A stretch of DNA of 64,000 nucleotides from Candidatus Curtissbacteria bacterium (GTDB taxonomy: Bacteria; Patescibacteria; Microgenomatia; Curtissbacterales; GWA2-41-24), in the NCBI GenBank assembly GCA_030647775.1, contig JAUSJC010000010.1:248001-312000 (forward strand). Reading direction: 5' to 3'. This document shows positions 1 to 7,432 of the stretch, one piece after another. A program made the position numbers and the translations under genes. Within the stretch, counting starts at the first letter, position 1; each line of letters starts with the position of its first letter. The notes beneath the pieces were generated by a model. That model was not told where the DNA came from and made no database searches. It was given only the letters and a program-made list of their open reading frames with translations.

Positions 1-1761
1 ATTGGATTCCTAATCGGTGCCCTTGCCTCCGCCGCCTCCGGCTTTATCGGCATGAATATTTCGGTTCGCGCCAATGTCCGTACGGCCCAGGCGGCTCAAA
101 CCGGTCTTGCCAAAGCTCTTGATGTTGCCTTTCGCGGCGGCTCGGTTACCGGGCTTCTTGTCGTTGGCCTTTCCCTGCTTGCCGTTGCCGGTTATTTTGG
201 TGCGACGGGGGATCTCACCGGCCTTATCGGCCTTGGATTTGGCGGATCGTTAATTTCTATTTTTGCCCGTCTTGGCGGCGGTATTTTTACCAAAGGCGCC
301 GATGTTGGTGCCGATCTGGTTGGTAAAGCGGAAGCCGGTATTCCCGAAGATGACCCCAGAAATCCGGCAGTTATTGCCGATAATGTCGGTGATAATGTCG
401 GTGACTGCGCCGGCATGGCCGCCGACCTTTTCGAAACCTATGCTGTCACAATGATCGCGGCGATGCTTTTGGGGTCGCTAATTTTTAAAGGTTCAGTTGG
501 CGCAATTCTTTATCCCATTGTTTTGGGAAGCGTTGGCATTATCGCCACTATCATAAGTATCTTCTTCGTCAAATTGCCAAAAAACAGAAGCATTATGGGT
601 GCTCTTTACGCAGGCTTAATCACAGCCGCCGTTCTTTCAATCATTGGTTTTTATCCGGTAACGCAACTTATGCTCAATGCTAATGGCATTTATGATCCTC
701 TCAATATTTATTTCACTTCTATTGTTGGTATCGTCGTTACCCTCTTGATGGTTTTCATTACCGAATACTACACCGCTACCAAGTATAAGCCTGTCCAGTC
801 GATTGCCGCCGCTTCTCAAACGGGCCATGCTACAAATATTATCGCCGGGCTTGCTGTTTCCATGCGCTCCACTTTCTGGCCGGTATTGGTAATTTGTGCG
901 GGGATTCTTGTGGCCTTTACCCTAGCCGGAATTTATGGTGTTGCGACTGCCGCAACTTCAATGCTGTCTTTGACCGGGATAATCGTGGCCATTGATGCCT
1001 TTGGTCCGATTACCGATAACGCCGGCGGTATTGCCGAAATGGCCCATCTTCCCAAACGGGTGAGAAACGTTACCGATCCCCTGGACGCTGTCGGCAACAC
1101 TACCAAAGCCATAACCAAAGGCTACGCCATCGCCTCTGCCGCATTGGCGTCATTGGTTCTGTTCGCTTCTTATTCCGAGGAGCTTGCCGCGCGCGGTGCC
1201 GGTGTCCAATTTTCGCTTTCAGATCCAAAAGTACTCATCGGTCTTTTAATTGGTGCGTCCCTGCCGTTTTTGTTTGCCTCTTATGCTATGGAGGCAGTCG
1301 GTAAAGCGGGCGGGGCAGTGGTCGAAGAAGTCAGGCGTCAATTCAAAGAGTTCCCCGGGATTTTAAAAGGTACCCAAAAACCCCAGTACGATAAAGCTGT
1401 CGACATTGTCACTAAAAAGGCCTTAAAGCTGATGATTGTACCGGCTTTGATTCCCATTATCGCCCCGGTTATTGTCGGTTTCACTTTAGGGTCAACGGCG
1501 CTGGGCGGTCTTTTAATGGGGACAATCGTTTCCGGGCTTTTCGTTGCCATTTCCATGACAACCGGCGGAGCCGCTTGGGATAATGCCAAAAAATATATCG
1601 AGTCAGGGGAATTTGGCGGTAAAGGTTCGGACGCTCACAAAGCCGCCGTTACCGGCGACACCGTCGGTGATCCGTATAAAGATACAGCGGGGCCTGCTAT
1701 AAATCCCATGATTAAGATTATCAATATCGTAGCGCTTCTTTTGATACCCTTCTTGATCTAA
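1..1761 (+). CDS. hppA: Membrane-bound proton-translocating pyrophosphatase, 5' end cut by the window
   Basis: Hydrolyses cytoplasmic pyrophosphate and pumps protons across the membrane. The reading frame is open from base 1, so the true start lies outside the window; 586 residues are present against roughly 660-700 for the family. The frame begins with the conserved SGFIGM and NVRTAQ helices. The substrate motif [11 protein letters not shown] is at about 301-333, followed by the acidic [18 protein letters not shown] segment; a second acidic cluster, [19 protein letters not shown], lies near the C-terminus. The sequence GNTTKA (1093-1110) has Lys where K+-dependent enzymes have Ala, which in this family marks the K+-independent, H+-pumping type (family knowledge). 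Many hydrophobic helices. It ends with TAA and is followed by a repeat region. Confidence 0.97.
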   Translation: MGFLIGALASAASGFIGMNISVRANVRTAQAAQTGLAKALDVAFRGGSVTGLLVVGLSLLAVAGYFGATGDLTGLIGLGFGGSLISIFARLGGGIFTKGADVGADLVGKAEAGIPEDDPRNPAVIADNVGDNVGDCAGMAADLFETYAVTMIAAMLLGSLIFKGSVGAILYPIVLGSVGIIATIISIFFVKLPKNRSIMGALYAGLITAAVLSIIGFYPVTQLMLNANGIYDPLNIYFTSIVGIVVTLLMVFITEYYTATKYKPVQSIAAASQTGHATNIIAGLAVSMRSTFWPVLVICAGILVAFTLAGIYGVATAATSMLSLTGIIVAIDAFGPITDNAGGIAEMAHLPKRVRNVTDPLDAVGNTTKAITKGYAIASAALASLVLFASYSEELAARGAGVQFSLSDPKVLIGLLIGASLPFLFASYAMEAVGKAGGAVVEEVRRQFKEFPGILKGTQKPQYDKAVDIVTKKALKLMIVPALIPIIAPVIVGFTLGSTALGGLLMGTIVSGLFVAISMTTGGAAWDNAKKYIESGEFGGKGSDAHKAAVTGDTVGDPYKDTAGPAINPMIKIINIVALLLIPFLI

Positions 1762-1773
1762 TCCAAGCACCCC

Positions 1774-1822
1774 TGTCATTGCGAGCGAAGCCCCGCCTGC
1801 CGGACGGGCAGGGAAGCAATCT
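1774..1822. repeat. Composite intergenic repeat: GTCATTGCGAGCG...AAGCAATCTC with a GC hairpin inside
   Basis: The segment reads as the halves GTCATTGCGAGCGAAG and GAAGCAATCTC, separated by a GC-rich hairpin containing CCCGCCTGCC and GGGCAGGG. The same outer repeat recurs uninterrupted at 22353-22381 and in altered form at 23423-23505. The CCCCGCCTGC core is shared with the hairpin in the tRNA-like pseudogene at 2762-2854. This suggests one short element sits inside another. A small AATAAG/CTTATT hairpin follows near 1835-1850, within the 130-nt gap between convergent genes. Confidence 0.75.
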
Positions 1823-1890
1823 CAACAATTTAACAATAAGAGAGCTTATTGCTCGTAAACTCGCAATGGAGCAATTTAACAATTTGCCTT

Positions 1891-2586
1891 TTAATAAATT
1901 ATTCTGTTGGGTTTTATGGACGCTGAAGCCTCAATAAAACCGGGTGCTTTGGGGGCACTGTTAAGCAGATTTTCCTCCTGTGCCGCGGTGTCGGTTGCGT
2001 TTTTAAACCGGTCGCGGATTCCCGGCCTGAAGTTGTTAAGGGCATTTACTCCATCGACAAAACTAGCCGCCGCCTTGTCGTAGTTTTCCCGGAAATTATA
2101 TCCGTCCCCCAGTCCTTCCGTTCTTTTGCCGATCGCGAAGAACAAGACTTCTTGGCTTTTCAAATTCTCGGCAATTTCGCCGATCAAATTGGCTATATCC
2201 TGGTTTTGGGATTTGGCACGGTCAAGTCCGCTGGTCATTTCCCGAAGCTTATCCCCATATCGAATCATGTTCGCGCTTGCGTTTTTAATATCCCCATTGG
2301 CAACCAAAAGGTAAGCTTCTTTAAGTCTTTTACCGGAAAGTGTCATATCAAACTCCGCCCTCTTTACGCTCGAAGGCTGAAATACCCGAAGTATCATTTC
2401 CTTGCCGGTAATTAAAAAATAGAAAGGATTAGAAGGAATTATTCGCAGCGGCACAATTTTGGAAAGAGCGCCATTTATTTGTCCGTCCGATGCTTGCGGG
2501 AAATCAACTTGAGCATGCACAGGAAGAACCGTCGCCCAAAAAAGCAGCAAAAATGATACTAAACAGACTAAGACTTTTTTTATCAT
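1891..2586 (-). CDS. DUF5667-like secreted or membrane-anchored protein
   Basis: 231 residues. An N-terminal signal peptide (basic MIKK, a hydrophobic run, then VHAQ) predicts export. The middle region, about residues 45-150, is alpha-helical with the pattern RAEFDMTLSGKRLKEAYLL, which resembles the DUF5667 domain common in CPR and other bacteria; the molecular role of that domain is unknown to me. The frame stays open upstream through the tRNA-Glu gene to 2739. I place the start at ATG 2584-2586 because the signal peptide begins there and the upstream frame overlaps a tRNA. No Shine-Dalgarno is visible. A 9-bp hairpin ends 8 nt before the start codon. Confidence 0.8.
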   Translation of the reverse strand: MIKKVLVCLVSFLLLFWATVLPVHAQVDFPQASDGQINGALSKIVPLRIIPSNPFYFLITGKEMILRVFQPSSVKRAEFDMTLSGKRLKEAYLLVANGDIKNASANMIRYGDKLREMTSGLDRAKSQNQDIANLIGEIAENLKSQEVLFFAIGKRTEGLGDGYNFRENYDKAAASFVDGVNALNNFRPGIRDRFKNATDTAAQEENLLNSAPKAPGFIEASASIKPNRIIY

Positions 2587-2593
2587 AAATATC

Positions 2594-2614
2594 CCAAAAT
2601 TCGAAGAATTTTGG
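2594..2614. repeat. Perfect inverted repeat CCAAAATTC-GAA-GAATTTTGG
   Basis: Nine-bp stem with a 3-nt loop, immediately upstream of the DUF5667 gene start on the minus strand. A second perfect hairpin, GTCCGCAA-T-TTGCGGAC, is at 2638-2654. Both lie between tRNA-Glu and the CDS and could be processing or regulatory hairpins in the shared transcript, or short mobile palindromes. There is no T-tract, so neither is a classical terminator. Confidence 0.7.
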
Positions 2615-2681
2615 AAAGGAAGAACAAATTTGCGATAAGTCCGCAATTTGCGGACGGAAGCAAAATTTAGTTCTGACGCAG

Positions 2682-2753
2682 TGCCGCTTACGGGAATCGA
2701 ACCCGTGTTACTAGGTTGAGAACCTAGCGTCCTGACCATTAGACGAAAGCGGC
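2682..2753 (-). tRNA. tRNA-Glu (anticodon CTC)
   Basis: Read on the minus strand it folds as a full cloverleaf: acceptor GCCGCTT/AAGCGGC with discriminator A, D-arm GTCTAATGGTCAGGAC, anticodon stem CTAGG/CCTAG around loop TTCTCAA (anticodon CTC), and T-arm ACGGG-TTCGATT-CCCGT. CCA is not encoded; the base after the discriminator is C. The D-arm and anticodon agree on glutamate. A degenerate tRNA-like gene lies directly upstream in the same orientation. Confidence 0.95.
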
Positions 2754-2761
2754 ATTGTTTT

Positions 2762-2854
2762 GGCTCCTACATGGATGACCTGCCCGCCATAGCTTGCGCA
2801 TCAGGCGCTAGCAGGCGGGGAACGCTAGGTCCTAGGCCACTAGACGATGGAGCC
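2762..2854 (-). pseudogene. Degenerate tRNA-like gene interrupted by a GC-rich hairpin
   Basis: On the minus strand the 5' half looks like a tRNA: acceptor GGCTCCA, D-arm GTCTAGTGGCCTAGGAC, then TAGCG and TTCCC, which could be an anticodon stem and a CCC (Gly) anticodon loop. After that comes a hairpin built of GCCTGC, GCTAGC and GGCGGGCAGG in place of the rest of the anticodon arm. No TTCRA T-loop follows. The end GGAGCC can still pair with the 5' GGCTCC. I read this as a tRNA gene damaged by insertion of a short palindromic element. The original identity (Gly or Glu type) is uncertain. Confidence 0.55.
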
Positions 2855-2900
2855 AAAGCCGTGCTGATTATAACTGAACCTAAATAACATAACAATATTA

Positions 2901-2929
2901 TTGACTGGCAATTTGCAAAGATTTATGAT
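2901..2929 (+). promoter_or_regulatory. Predicted sigma70-type promoter for the HisG-like gene
   Basis: TTGACT (2901-2906), a 17-nt spacer and TATGAT (2924-2929). A second TATAAT at 2954-2959 lacks a good -35 but lies 6 nt before a 4-codon minicistron (ATG 2966, M-A-K-I) whose TGA overlaps the gene's ATG at 2977. Confidence 0.55.
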
Positions 2930-2976
2930 AATATCTCTGTTCGCGTAGAGCGGTATAATCATTTTATGGCAAAAAT

Positions 2977-3753
2977 ATGAAAATAGCAGCAGCAGATTCA
3001 ATGCGAGAACCAATTATGGCTCAATTCCAGAAGGCAGGCCATGGTTTCGAGTTGCCTGGAGCCATTATTTCGGCCAGAACCGAAAGCGGGCACGAAATTT
3101 TTATGGTCAGATCTCCTCAGCTGGTCGAAGCTCTCCAAAATGGTTACGCGGACATGGCACTTGTTGGCACGGATATTTTGCACGAGAGACAATTATTGTA
3201 CGCAGATCACCAGAAAATAGCGCCACCGCTTCATACCCTCGCAACATTTAAAGGCTATGGAAGGCAATTCATAACGCCGAGTGTAGATATTGTTGTCCCA
3301 CCTGGGTCTGAAAAAGATCATCTTGATCCAGGAATGATAATCGTTACCGAACACCCTTACATACTTAAAGATCACTTAGAATCTCAAGGCTATAATACTG
3401 CACGAATCGGTGACAAGGGGGTTCCACTTCAGCACGATGAATTCAGGATATGGGCCGAAGCAAACAATGTTCATATTGGAATCCATCCAGTTTCAGGCAA
3501 AGAACCGGCTCTTTTGCTGTTGAGGTTTTGCGACGCTGCGACAATAGTCACCGAATCCGGAAGGACTAACACGGACAACGGCCTTAGAGTTATAGAAAGT
3601 ATAGAACCAGTCTACATATCTCTTATTGCAACTGATGAAGCTGTAAGAGAACATGCCGAAGGCGCCATGCAATTCGCCGAGGACCTAAGAAAAGCATACT
3701 ACAGTTCTAAACAAGAATTTGAAGCAAGCCGGTTTTCCGCCGAGAGGGCTTAG
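2977..3753 (+). CDS. HisG-like (ATP phosphoribosyltransferase catalytic-domain) protein
   Basis: 258 residues resembling the catalytic core of ATP phosphoribosyltransferase, the first histidine-pathway enzyme. Family-like blocks are the lobe segment LQNGYADMALVGTDILHE (about residues 45-62), IIVTEHPY near 122-129, and the PRPP-loop-like TESGRTNTDNGLRVIE at about 190-205. The N-terminal ALPKGRL-type strand is replaced by AAADSMREP, and no other his gene is present. The substrate may therefore differ and histidine synthesis should not be assumed. ATG 2977 overlaps the stop of a 4-codon upstream minicistron (ATGA), which suggests translational coupling. It stands alone, followed by a 450-nt region with a broken gene. 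Confidence 0.65.
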   Translation: MKIAAADSMREPIMAQFQKAGHGFELPGAIISARTESGHEIFMVRSPQLVEALQNGYADMALVGTDILHERQLLYADHQKIAPPLHTLATFKGYGRQFITPSVDIVVPPGSEKDHLDPGMIIVTEHPYILKDHLESQGYNTARIGDKGVPLQHDEFRIWAEANNVHIGIHPVSGKEPALLLLRFCDAATIVTESGRTNTDNGLRVIESIEPVYISLIATDEAVREHAEGAMQFAEDLRKAYYSSKQEFEASRFSAERA

Positions 3754-3759
3754 TAATTC

Positions 3760-3788
3760 TTGACTCTTCTAGATCTTTCCCCTAGAAT
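3760..3788 (+). promoter_or_regulatory. Promoter TTGACT-N17-TAGAAT
   Basis: TTGACT at 3760-3765, 17-nt spacer, TAGAAT at 3783-3788. The stretch CTAGAATAAGCGTCCT (3782-3797) differs by one base from 4182-4197 in the greA promoter, so the two are probably duplicates. Confidence 0.7.
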
Positions 3789-3815
3789 AAGCGTCCTTAC
3801 ATATCCATGTATCCT

Positions 3816-3978
3816 ATGGTGAAAAAAATTTATTCTCACCCCTCGGGACAGAGAAGCAGTTATCAATCTGGCACAGAACTTGGGTCTTGAGCTGCCGCAC
3901 GCGCAAGCACTCGAAAGTCTTACAAGAACAAGATATCGAATCGAAAATCCTACCGCTCGGGGACGAGAACGCCTTTAA
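3816..3978 (+). pseudogene. Frameshifted small gene with a greA-like start
   Basis: ATG GTG is followed by seven A's. Read without a shift it ends after 25 codons. If one A is skipped, the product starts MVKKFILTPRDRE and continues for 53 residues to TAA 3976-3978. MVKKFILT mirrors the MAKKFILT start of GreA, and the promoter is duplicated too; the rest of the small protein does not match GreA and I do not recognise it. It may be a pseudogene, a homopolymer assembly error, or a gene needing slippage on the A7 tract. An in-frame upstream ATG exists at 3807. Confidence 0.5.
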
Positions 3979-4071
3979 ATGTCCCCTTGCAATTAGTCTT
4001 CAATTATTAACTACCCAGTAATCCTCTGATTAATCCACGTTATATAATCGAAGGCAGGCTAAGTCCAGAAA

Positions 4072-4106
4072 TTACTGTAAGATTTATTACAGTAATTTTA
4101 CGGTAA
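4072..4106. promoter_or_regulatory. Three TTACNGTAA palindromes (possible operator cluster)
   Basis: TTACTGTAA (4072-4080), TTACAGTAA (4087-4095) and TTACGGTAA (4098-4106) sit within 35 bp, about 50 bp upstream of the greA -35 box. The first two can also form a 10-bp hairpin (ATTACTGTAA/TTACAGTAAT). The rest of the 225-nt gap from 3979 to 4203 holds no gene that I can see; a TATAAT at 4043-4048 has no convincing -35. Confidence 0.5.
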
Positions 4107-4158
4107 TTATGAGATATTAATTTCAATTACAGGACATGTTAATTTAGCCGGCATCAGC

Positions 4159-4188
4159 TTGACGCCAGGCTTATTTTTGGACTAGAAT
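4159..4188 (+). promoter_or_regulatory. greA promoter TTGACG-N18-TAGAAT
   Basis: TTGACG at 4159-4164, 18-nt spacer, TAGAAT at 4183-4188. The predicted start point is about 4195, leaving a leader of only about 12 nt without a Shine-Dalgarno before ATG 4207. Confidence 0.7.
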
Positions 4189-4206
4189 TAGCGTCCTGAT
4201 AACGTG

Positions 4207-4665
4207 ATGGCAAAAAAGTTCATCCTCACACACGAGGGACTAGACCAAATAAAAAGAGAATATGATGAGCTGGTTAAAAATAAAAGGCCGGATGTAGTTG
4301 CTAGGATCCAAAGGGCAAGGGACTTTGGGGATCTTGCCGAAAACTCCGAATACGACGCCGCCAAAGAAGATCAATCCCTGGTTGAAACCAGAATCTCTCA
4401 GCTTGAAGGCGTTCTCCACTCCGCCCAAATTATCGAAACAGAAAAAACCGATTTTGTTATCATCGGCTCTACAGTTGTGGTTGAAATGAACGATGAAGTC
4501 CACAAATTTCAAATAGTTGGCTCCATGGAGGCCGATCCCGCCAATAGGAAAATATCAAACGAGTCCCCGGTTGGTAAAGCAATTCTAGGTTTAAAAATCG
4601 GTGAAGCAATCGAAATTTCAGTTGGTCCCGTCAAAAGTAAAGTGAGAGTCTTAGAAATATTATGA
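4207..4665 (+). CDS. greA: Transcription elongation factor GreA
   Basis: 152 residues. GreA enters the RNA polymerase secondary channel and stimulates cleavage of backtracked RNA. The N-terminal coiled-coil has the conserved tip FGDLAENSEYDAAKEDQ (about residues 39-55), with the acidic pair that acts at the polymerase active site. The C-terminal FKBP-like domain ends SPVGKAILGLKIGEAIEI. ATG 4207 is preferred to GTG 4204 because MAKKFILT is the usual GreA start. Its TGA overlaps the next ATG (ATGA, 4662-4665), so it is coupled to the M49-like gene downstream. Confidence 0.96.
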   Translation: MAKKFILTHEGLDQIKREYDELVKNKRPDVVARIQRARDFGDLAENSEYDAAKEDQSLVETRISQLEGVLHSAQIIETEKTDFVIIGSTVVVEMNDEVHKFQIVGSMEADPANRKISNESPVGKAILGLKIGEAIEISVGPVKSKVRVLEIL

Positions 4666-6020
4666 TAAAAACCCCAATTGTTAAATTTAACATAAAAGAT
4701 CTGGATCTAACTACATCTGAAAAGAAAGTGGCTCAAACCCTCATGAAAGCCGCTGAGTCGATTGCTCCGATATACGAAAAACAGGAAAATCATGAATTCC
4801 CGGGCGCCAATTTCTATCCCCATGATGCAACAAAGGAAGAAATAGAAAAAGCAGCCGAAAAAAATCCCGGAATTCTCAACCCGTATACCATGGTAGAGCG
4901 CGGTGCCGGCGGAAAGTTAATAGCAATTCCTTATCACGTCAAATTTAAATCACAACTTGGAAAAACCTCAAAGCTCTTGGAAGCTGCTGCCAAGCTGACG
5001 AAAAATCACGACCTTGCCCACCGTCTCCATCTTCAGGCCCATTCACTTCTCGATGGTAATTATGAATTGAGCGATATTTACTGGCTTTCAATGAAACCCT
5101 ACAAGATTGACATCGCCATCGGACCCATCGATAGGTTAGACGACAAGTTATTTTTTAAGAAAGCCTCATATGAAGCCTGGGTAGGAATTATGGACGAAGA
5201 AGCTACCCAGAAAGCTAAAATCATTCAACAGGAAATTTACGACGTAAGAAGGAAGATTTTTTCCTCTTCTCAAAAGGCAGATTTTCTGGACAAAACTAAG
5301 CTTCGGGTCGATAAGACCCTTATCTTTTCAGGGCTTTTCGCCAGAGGCATGTTTACCTCAAATAGCCTCCCGGTTGATCCCAACTTAATGGAAAAATACG
5401 GGATCGAAATAACCTTTTTTGATTCCTCTCTTGATGTTAAATTCGCAAAGCAACATTACCCAATTTTCCAGAGTGTTTTTGAGAAAGAATTCCAGAAAGA
5501 TTATTCAAAAGAAGTTTTAAGAGAAGGTTCATTTAGAAATGTGCTCTTGCACGAAATCGGCCACTCACTTTTAAGATATAAAGATTCCGAAGAAAGGCTT
5601 AAGGAATTATTTCCGGTCATTGATGAACTTGCCGCTACCATTTATGGAATTAAAAGCTGCGCCTCACTTGTTCTCAAAGGAATTATGACCGAACAGGAAC
5701 TGGAAGCAATTATGATCATGTTCATATGCCGTGCATTTACCTGGTGGCTGGATTCACAGACCCAGCCGTCCGTTGAACCATTCGCCCTCGGCCATGCTAT
5801 TGCTCTGAATTACTTTCTTGCCGCCGGCGCCCTTCAGGAGCAAAACGGCATCTCATGGCCAAATTTTAGCAAAATGTTCATGGCCATCGAAGAACTTTCA
5901 AATGGGCTGGAGGCTTTAATATCATTAGGTTCACGCTCAGATGCCAAGTATTTCATTGATAAATACGGCTCATTTATGATATACTCATCGTTCGTCAATC
6001 GTCTTAAAGGACTAAAATAA
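4662..6020 (+). CDS. M49-like (dipeptidyl-peptidase III-related) zinc peptidase homologue
   Basis: 452 residues, no signal peptide. HEIGH at residues 297-301 is a zinc-binding HExxH motif, and Glu322 in DELAATIYG is a candidate third ligand 21 residues on. Upstream, KIDIAIGPIDRLDDKLFFKK (about 148-167) resembles the conserved block of M49-type enzymes (GPIE..EDKL.G.KA). Classical DPP III uses HEXXGH, so this is a shorter, divergent homologue. It starts with a 4-nt overlap with greA and ends 7 nt before the next gene, also an HExxH protein. Probably a cytosolic peptidase; the substrate is unknown. Confidence 0.6.
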   Translation: MIKTPIVKFNIKDLDLTTSEKKVAQTLMKAAESIAPIYEKQENHEFPGANFYPHDATKEEIEKAAEKNPGILNPYTMVERGAGGKLIAIPYHVKFKSQLGKTSKLLEAAAKLTKNHDLAHRLHLQAHSLLDGNYELSDIYWLSMKPYKIDIAIGPIDRLDDKLFFKKASYEAWVGIMDEEATQKAKIIQQEIYDVRRKIFSSSQKADFLDKTKLRVDKTLIFSGLFARGMFTSNSLPVDPNLMEKYGIEITFFDSSLDVKFAKQHYPIFQSVFEKEFQKDYSKEVLREGSFRNVLLHEIGHSLLRYKDSEERLKELFPVIDELAATIYGIKSCASLVLKGIMTEQELEAIMIMFICRAFTWWLDSQTQPSVEPFALGHAIALNYFLAAGALQEQNGISWPNFSKMFMAIEELSNGLEALISLGSRSDAKYFIDKYGSFMIYSSFVNRLKGLK

Positions 6021-6027
6021 ACGATAT

Positions 6028-7380
6028 ATGACTGTAGAAAGAAGAATGCCGCCCGGAGCTGGAAGATTTTCCCTCAATGATTCTGGTCGTTTTACAAACA
6101 GCCACATTGAAGGCGGCCAGCCGCGTAGAAAAGATCAGGATCCAACTGCAGAGAATCTGTCCAAAAGAATAATCGCCGACCTTAGGGCTTTTGATGCTGG
6201 ACTGAAAAAACGCGATCGTGATGACTTTTGTTTGGATATGGATTTGTCCCCTCAAGATGAGAATTCTCCAGCACCAATAAGTTATCAAGAAGCCAGGCCC
6301 AGATTTATTGCCCATATAGCCGAAATCGAGGCTACAGCTCCAGAGTTACACTCCGGAGTATTACCTTTAGCAGCCGCTCGTTTAGATGGAATTGTTGCCT
6401 ATTATGACGAGAAGGAAAGAGTCGCGAAGGGCGAACCAAAAGCAGAGTATAAAACACTCTTTGCAGCCGTTAATGGCTATGATCCATATCTCATTCCTGA
6501 GGCCCACCTGGAAGATACACGAAAAGAAGAATTAATTGATCATCTCAAAGCCGTTGGGTATCATCCGGCAAGTGAATCCCCCGAACATGTTGCACGAGCA
6601 ATCAGAGATTATCATGAGGCACATAGACTGGTTGCGCCGAAGGACGTACAAGAGGAATATTGGAGGTTTGCGAGAAGATACAGATCTCAACTTGCACAAG
6701 CTGTAGGCAGGGATTTAAGTTTCGTAAACTACGACACACCCATCAAATATCAAGATACTTTCTGGAGAATGTATGAAAGGCTTGGCCCGGAAGGCGCACA
6801 TGTTTGGCTCAACTGGCATAAGAGGCATAGCAACTCTTACGACATATCTGTCGTCCAGATGTACTCTAATCATGAAGATTTCCATATGGTTGTCGGAATG
6901 CTTTATAAGGCAGCAATCGAATCACAAGACCTGGATCCTTTAGCCGGGCTAATTCCTATTCCCGGCCCTGACAGCTATGCCTTGGAAGGCGGCGCCGTAA
7001 CTATTAGCGAGCTAGCTGGTTATAACACCACACCCGATACTAGGTTAGGAACGACTCTTTACTACCTTTCAAAAGTGGCAATAGCAAACGGAATTTATCT
7101 AGTTGAGCAAGGTGAGCCGATTCCAGGTGTCGCAGCCAATTTAGCCCCATACATGCCATCCAACACAGTTGAAGAAATAGAAGCTTCACTGACGGAGGCA
7201 ACGACCCATACTTTTGATCGTGTCTATCAACCAGTTTACGGCTTAGCTGGCTATGAATTCCTACAACTGAGTCGTAATGTTACCGGAAGCAAAAAAGTAG
7301 AATTTATAAGACGCTTTATGGAAGTACCAAGGTCGAGACACCAAATCCACGACTTGGCTGACGATATTCTGTTTTCTTAA
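6028..7380 (+). CDS. Putative gluzincin-like metalloprotein, function unknown
   Basis: 450 residues, cytosolic by lack of signal or membrane segments. I do not recognise the family with certainty. HEDFH at residues 282-286 plus EGGAV with Glu320, 34 residues later, follow the HExxH...E pattern of zinc peptidases such as the DUF885 family. The N-terminal 60 residues are polar and low in hydrophobicity. The gene starts 7 nt after the M49-like gene and probably shares its transcript with greA. A catalytic role is inferred from the motif only. Confidence 0.45.
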   Translation: MTVERRMPPGAGRFSLNDSGRFTNSHIEGGQPRRKDQDPTAENLSKRIIADLRAFDAGLKKRDRDDFCLDMDLSPQDENSPAPISYQEARPRFIAHIAEIEATAPELHSGVLPLAAARLDGIVAYYDEKERVAKGEPKAEYKTLFAAVNGYDPYLIPEAHLEDTRKEELIDHLKAVGYHPASESPEHVARAIRDYHEAHRLVAPKDVQEEYWRFARRYRSQLAQAVGRDLSFVNYDTPIKYQDTFWRMYERLGPEGAHVWLNWHKRHSNSYDISVVQMYSNHEDFHMVVGMLYKAAIESQDLDPLAGLIPIPGPDSYALEGGAVTISELAGYNTTPDTRLGTTLYYLSKVAIANGIYLVEQGEPIPGVAANLAPYMPSNTVEEIEASLTEATTHTFDRVYQPVYGLAGYEFLQLSRNVTGSKKVEFIRRFMEVPRSRHQIHDLADDILFS

Positions 7381-7397
7381 ATTACGCCAACTTTTCG

Positions 7398-7426
7398 TTG
7401 ATTAATTAAGCCCCTTCTCGTATACT
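7398..7426 (+). promoter_or_regulatory. lysS promoter TTGATT-N17-TATACT, predicted leaderless
   Basis: TTGATT (7398-7403), 17-nt spacer, TATACT (7421-7426). Exactly six bases separate the -10 box from ATG 7433, so transcription is predicted to begin at the A of the start codon. No Shine-Dalgarno is present. Confidence 0.65.
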
Positions 7427-7432
7427 CTAGCC

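Noticed and set aside
2587..2739. N-terminal extension of the DUF5667 ORF into the tRNA region
   Set aside because: It overlaps the tRNA-Glu gene antisense-free on the same strand and precedes a clear signal peptide start at 2586.
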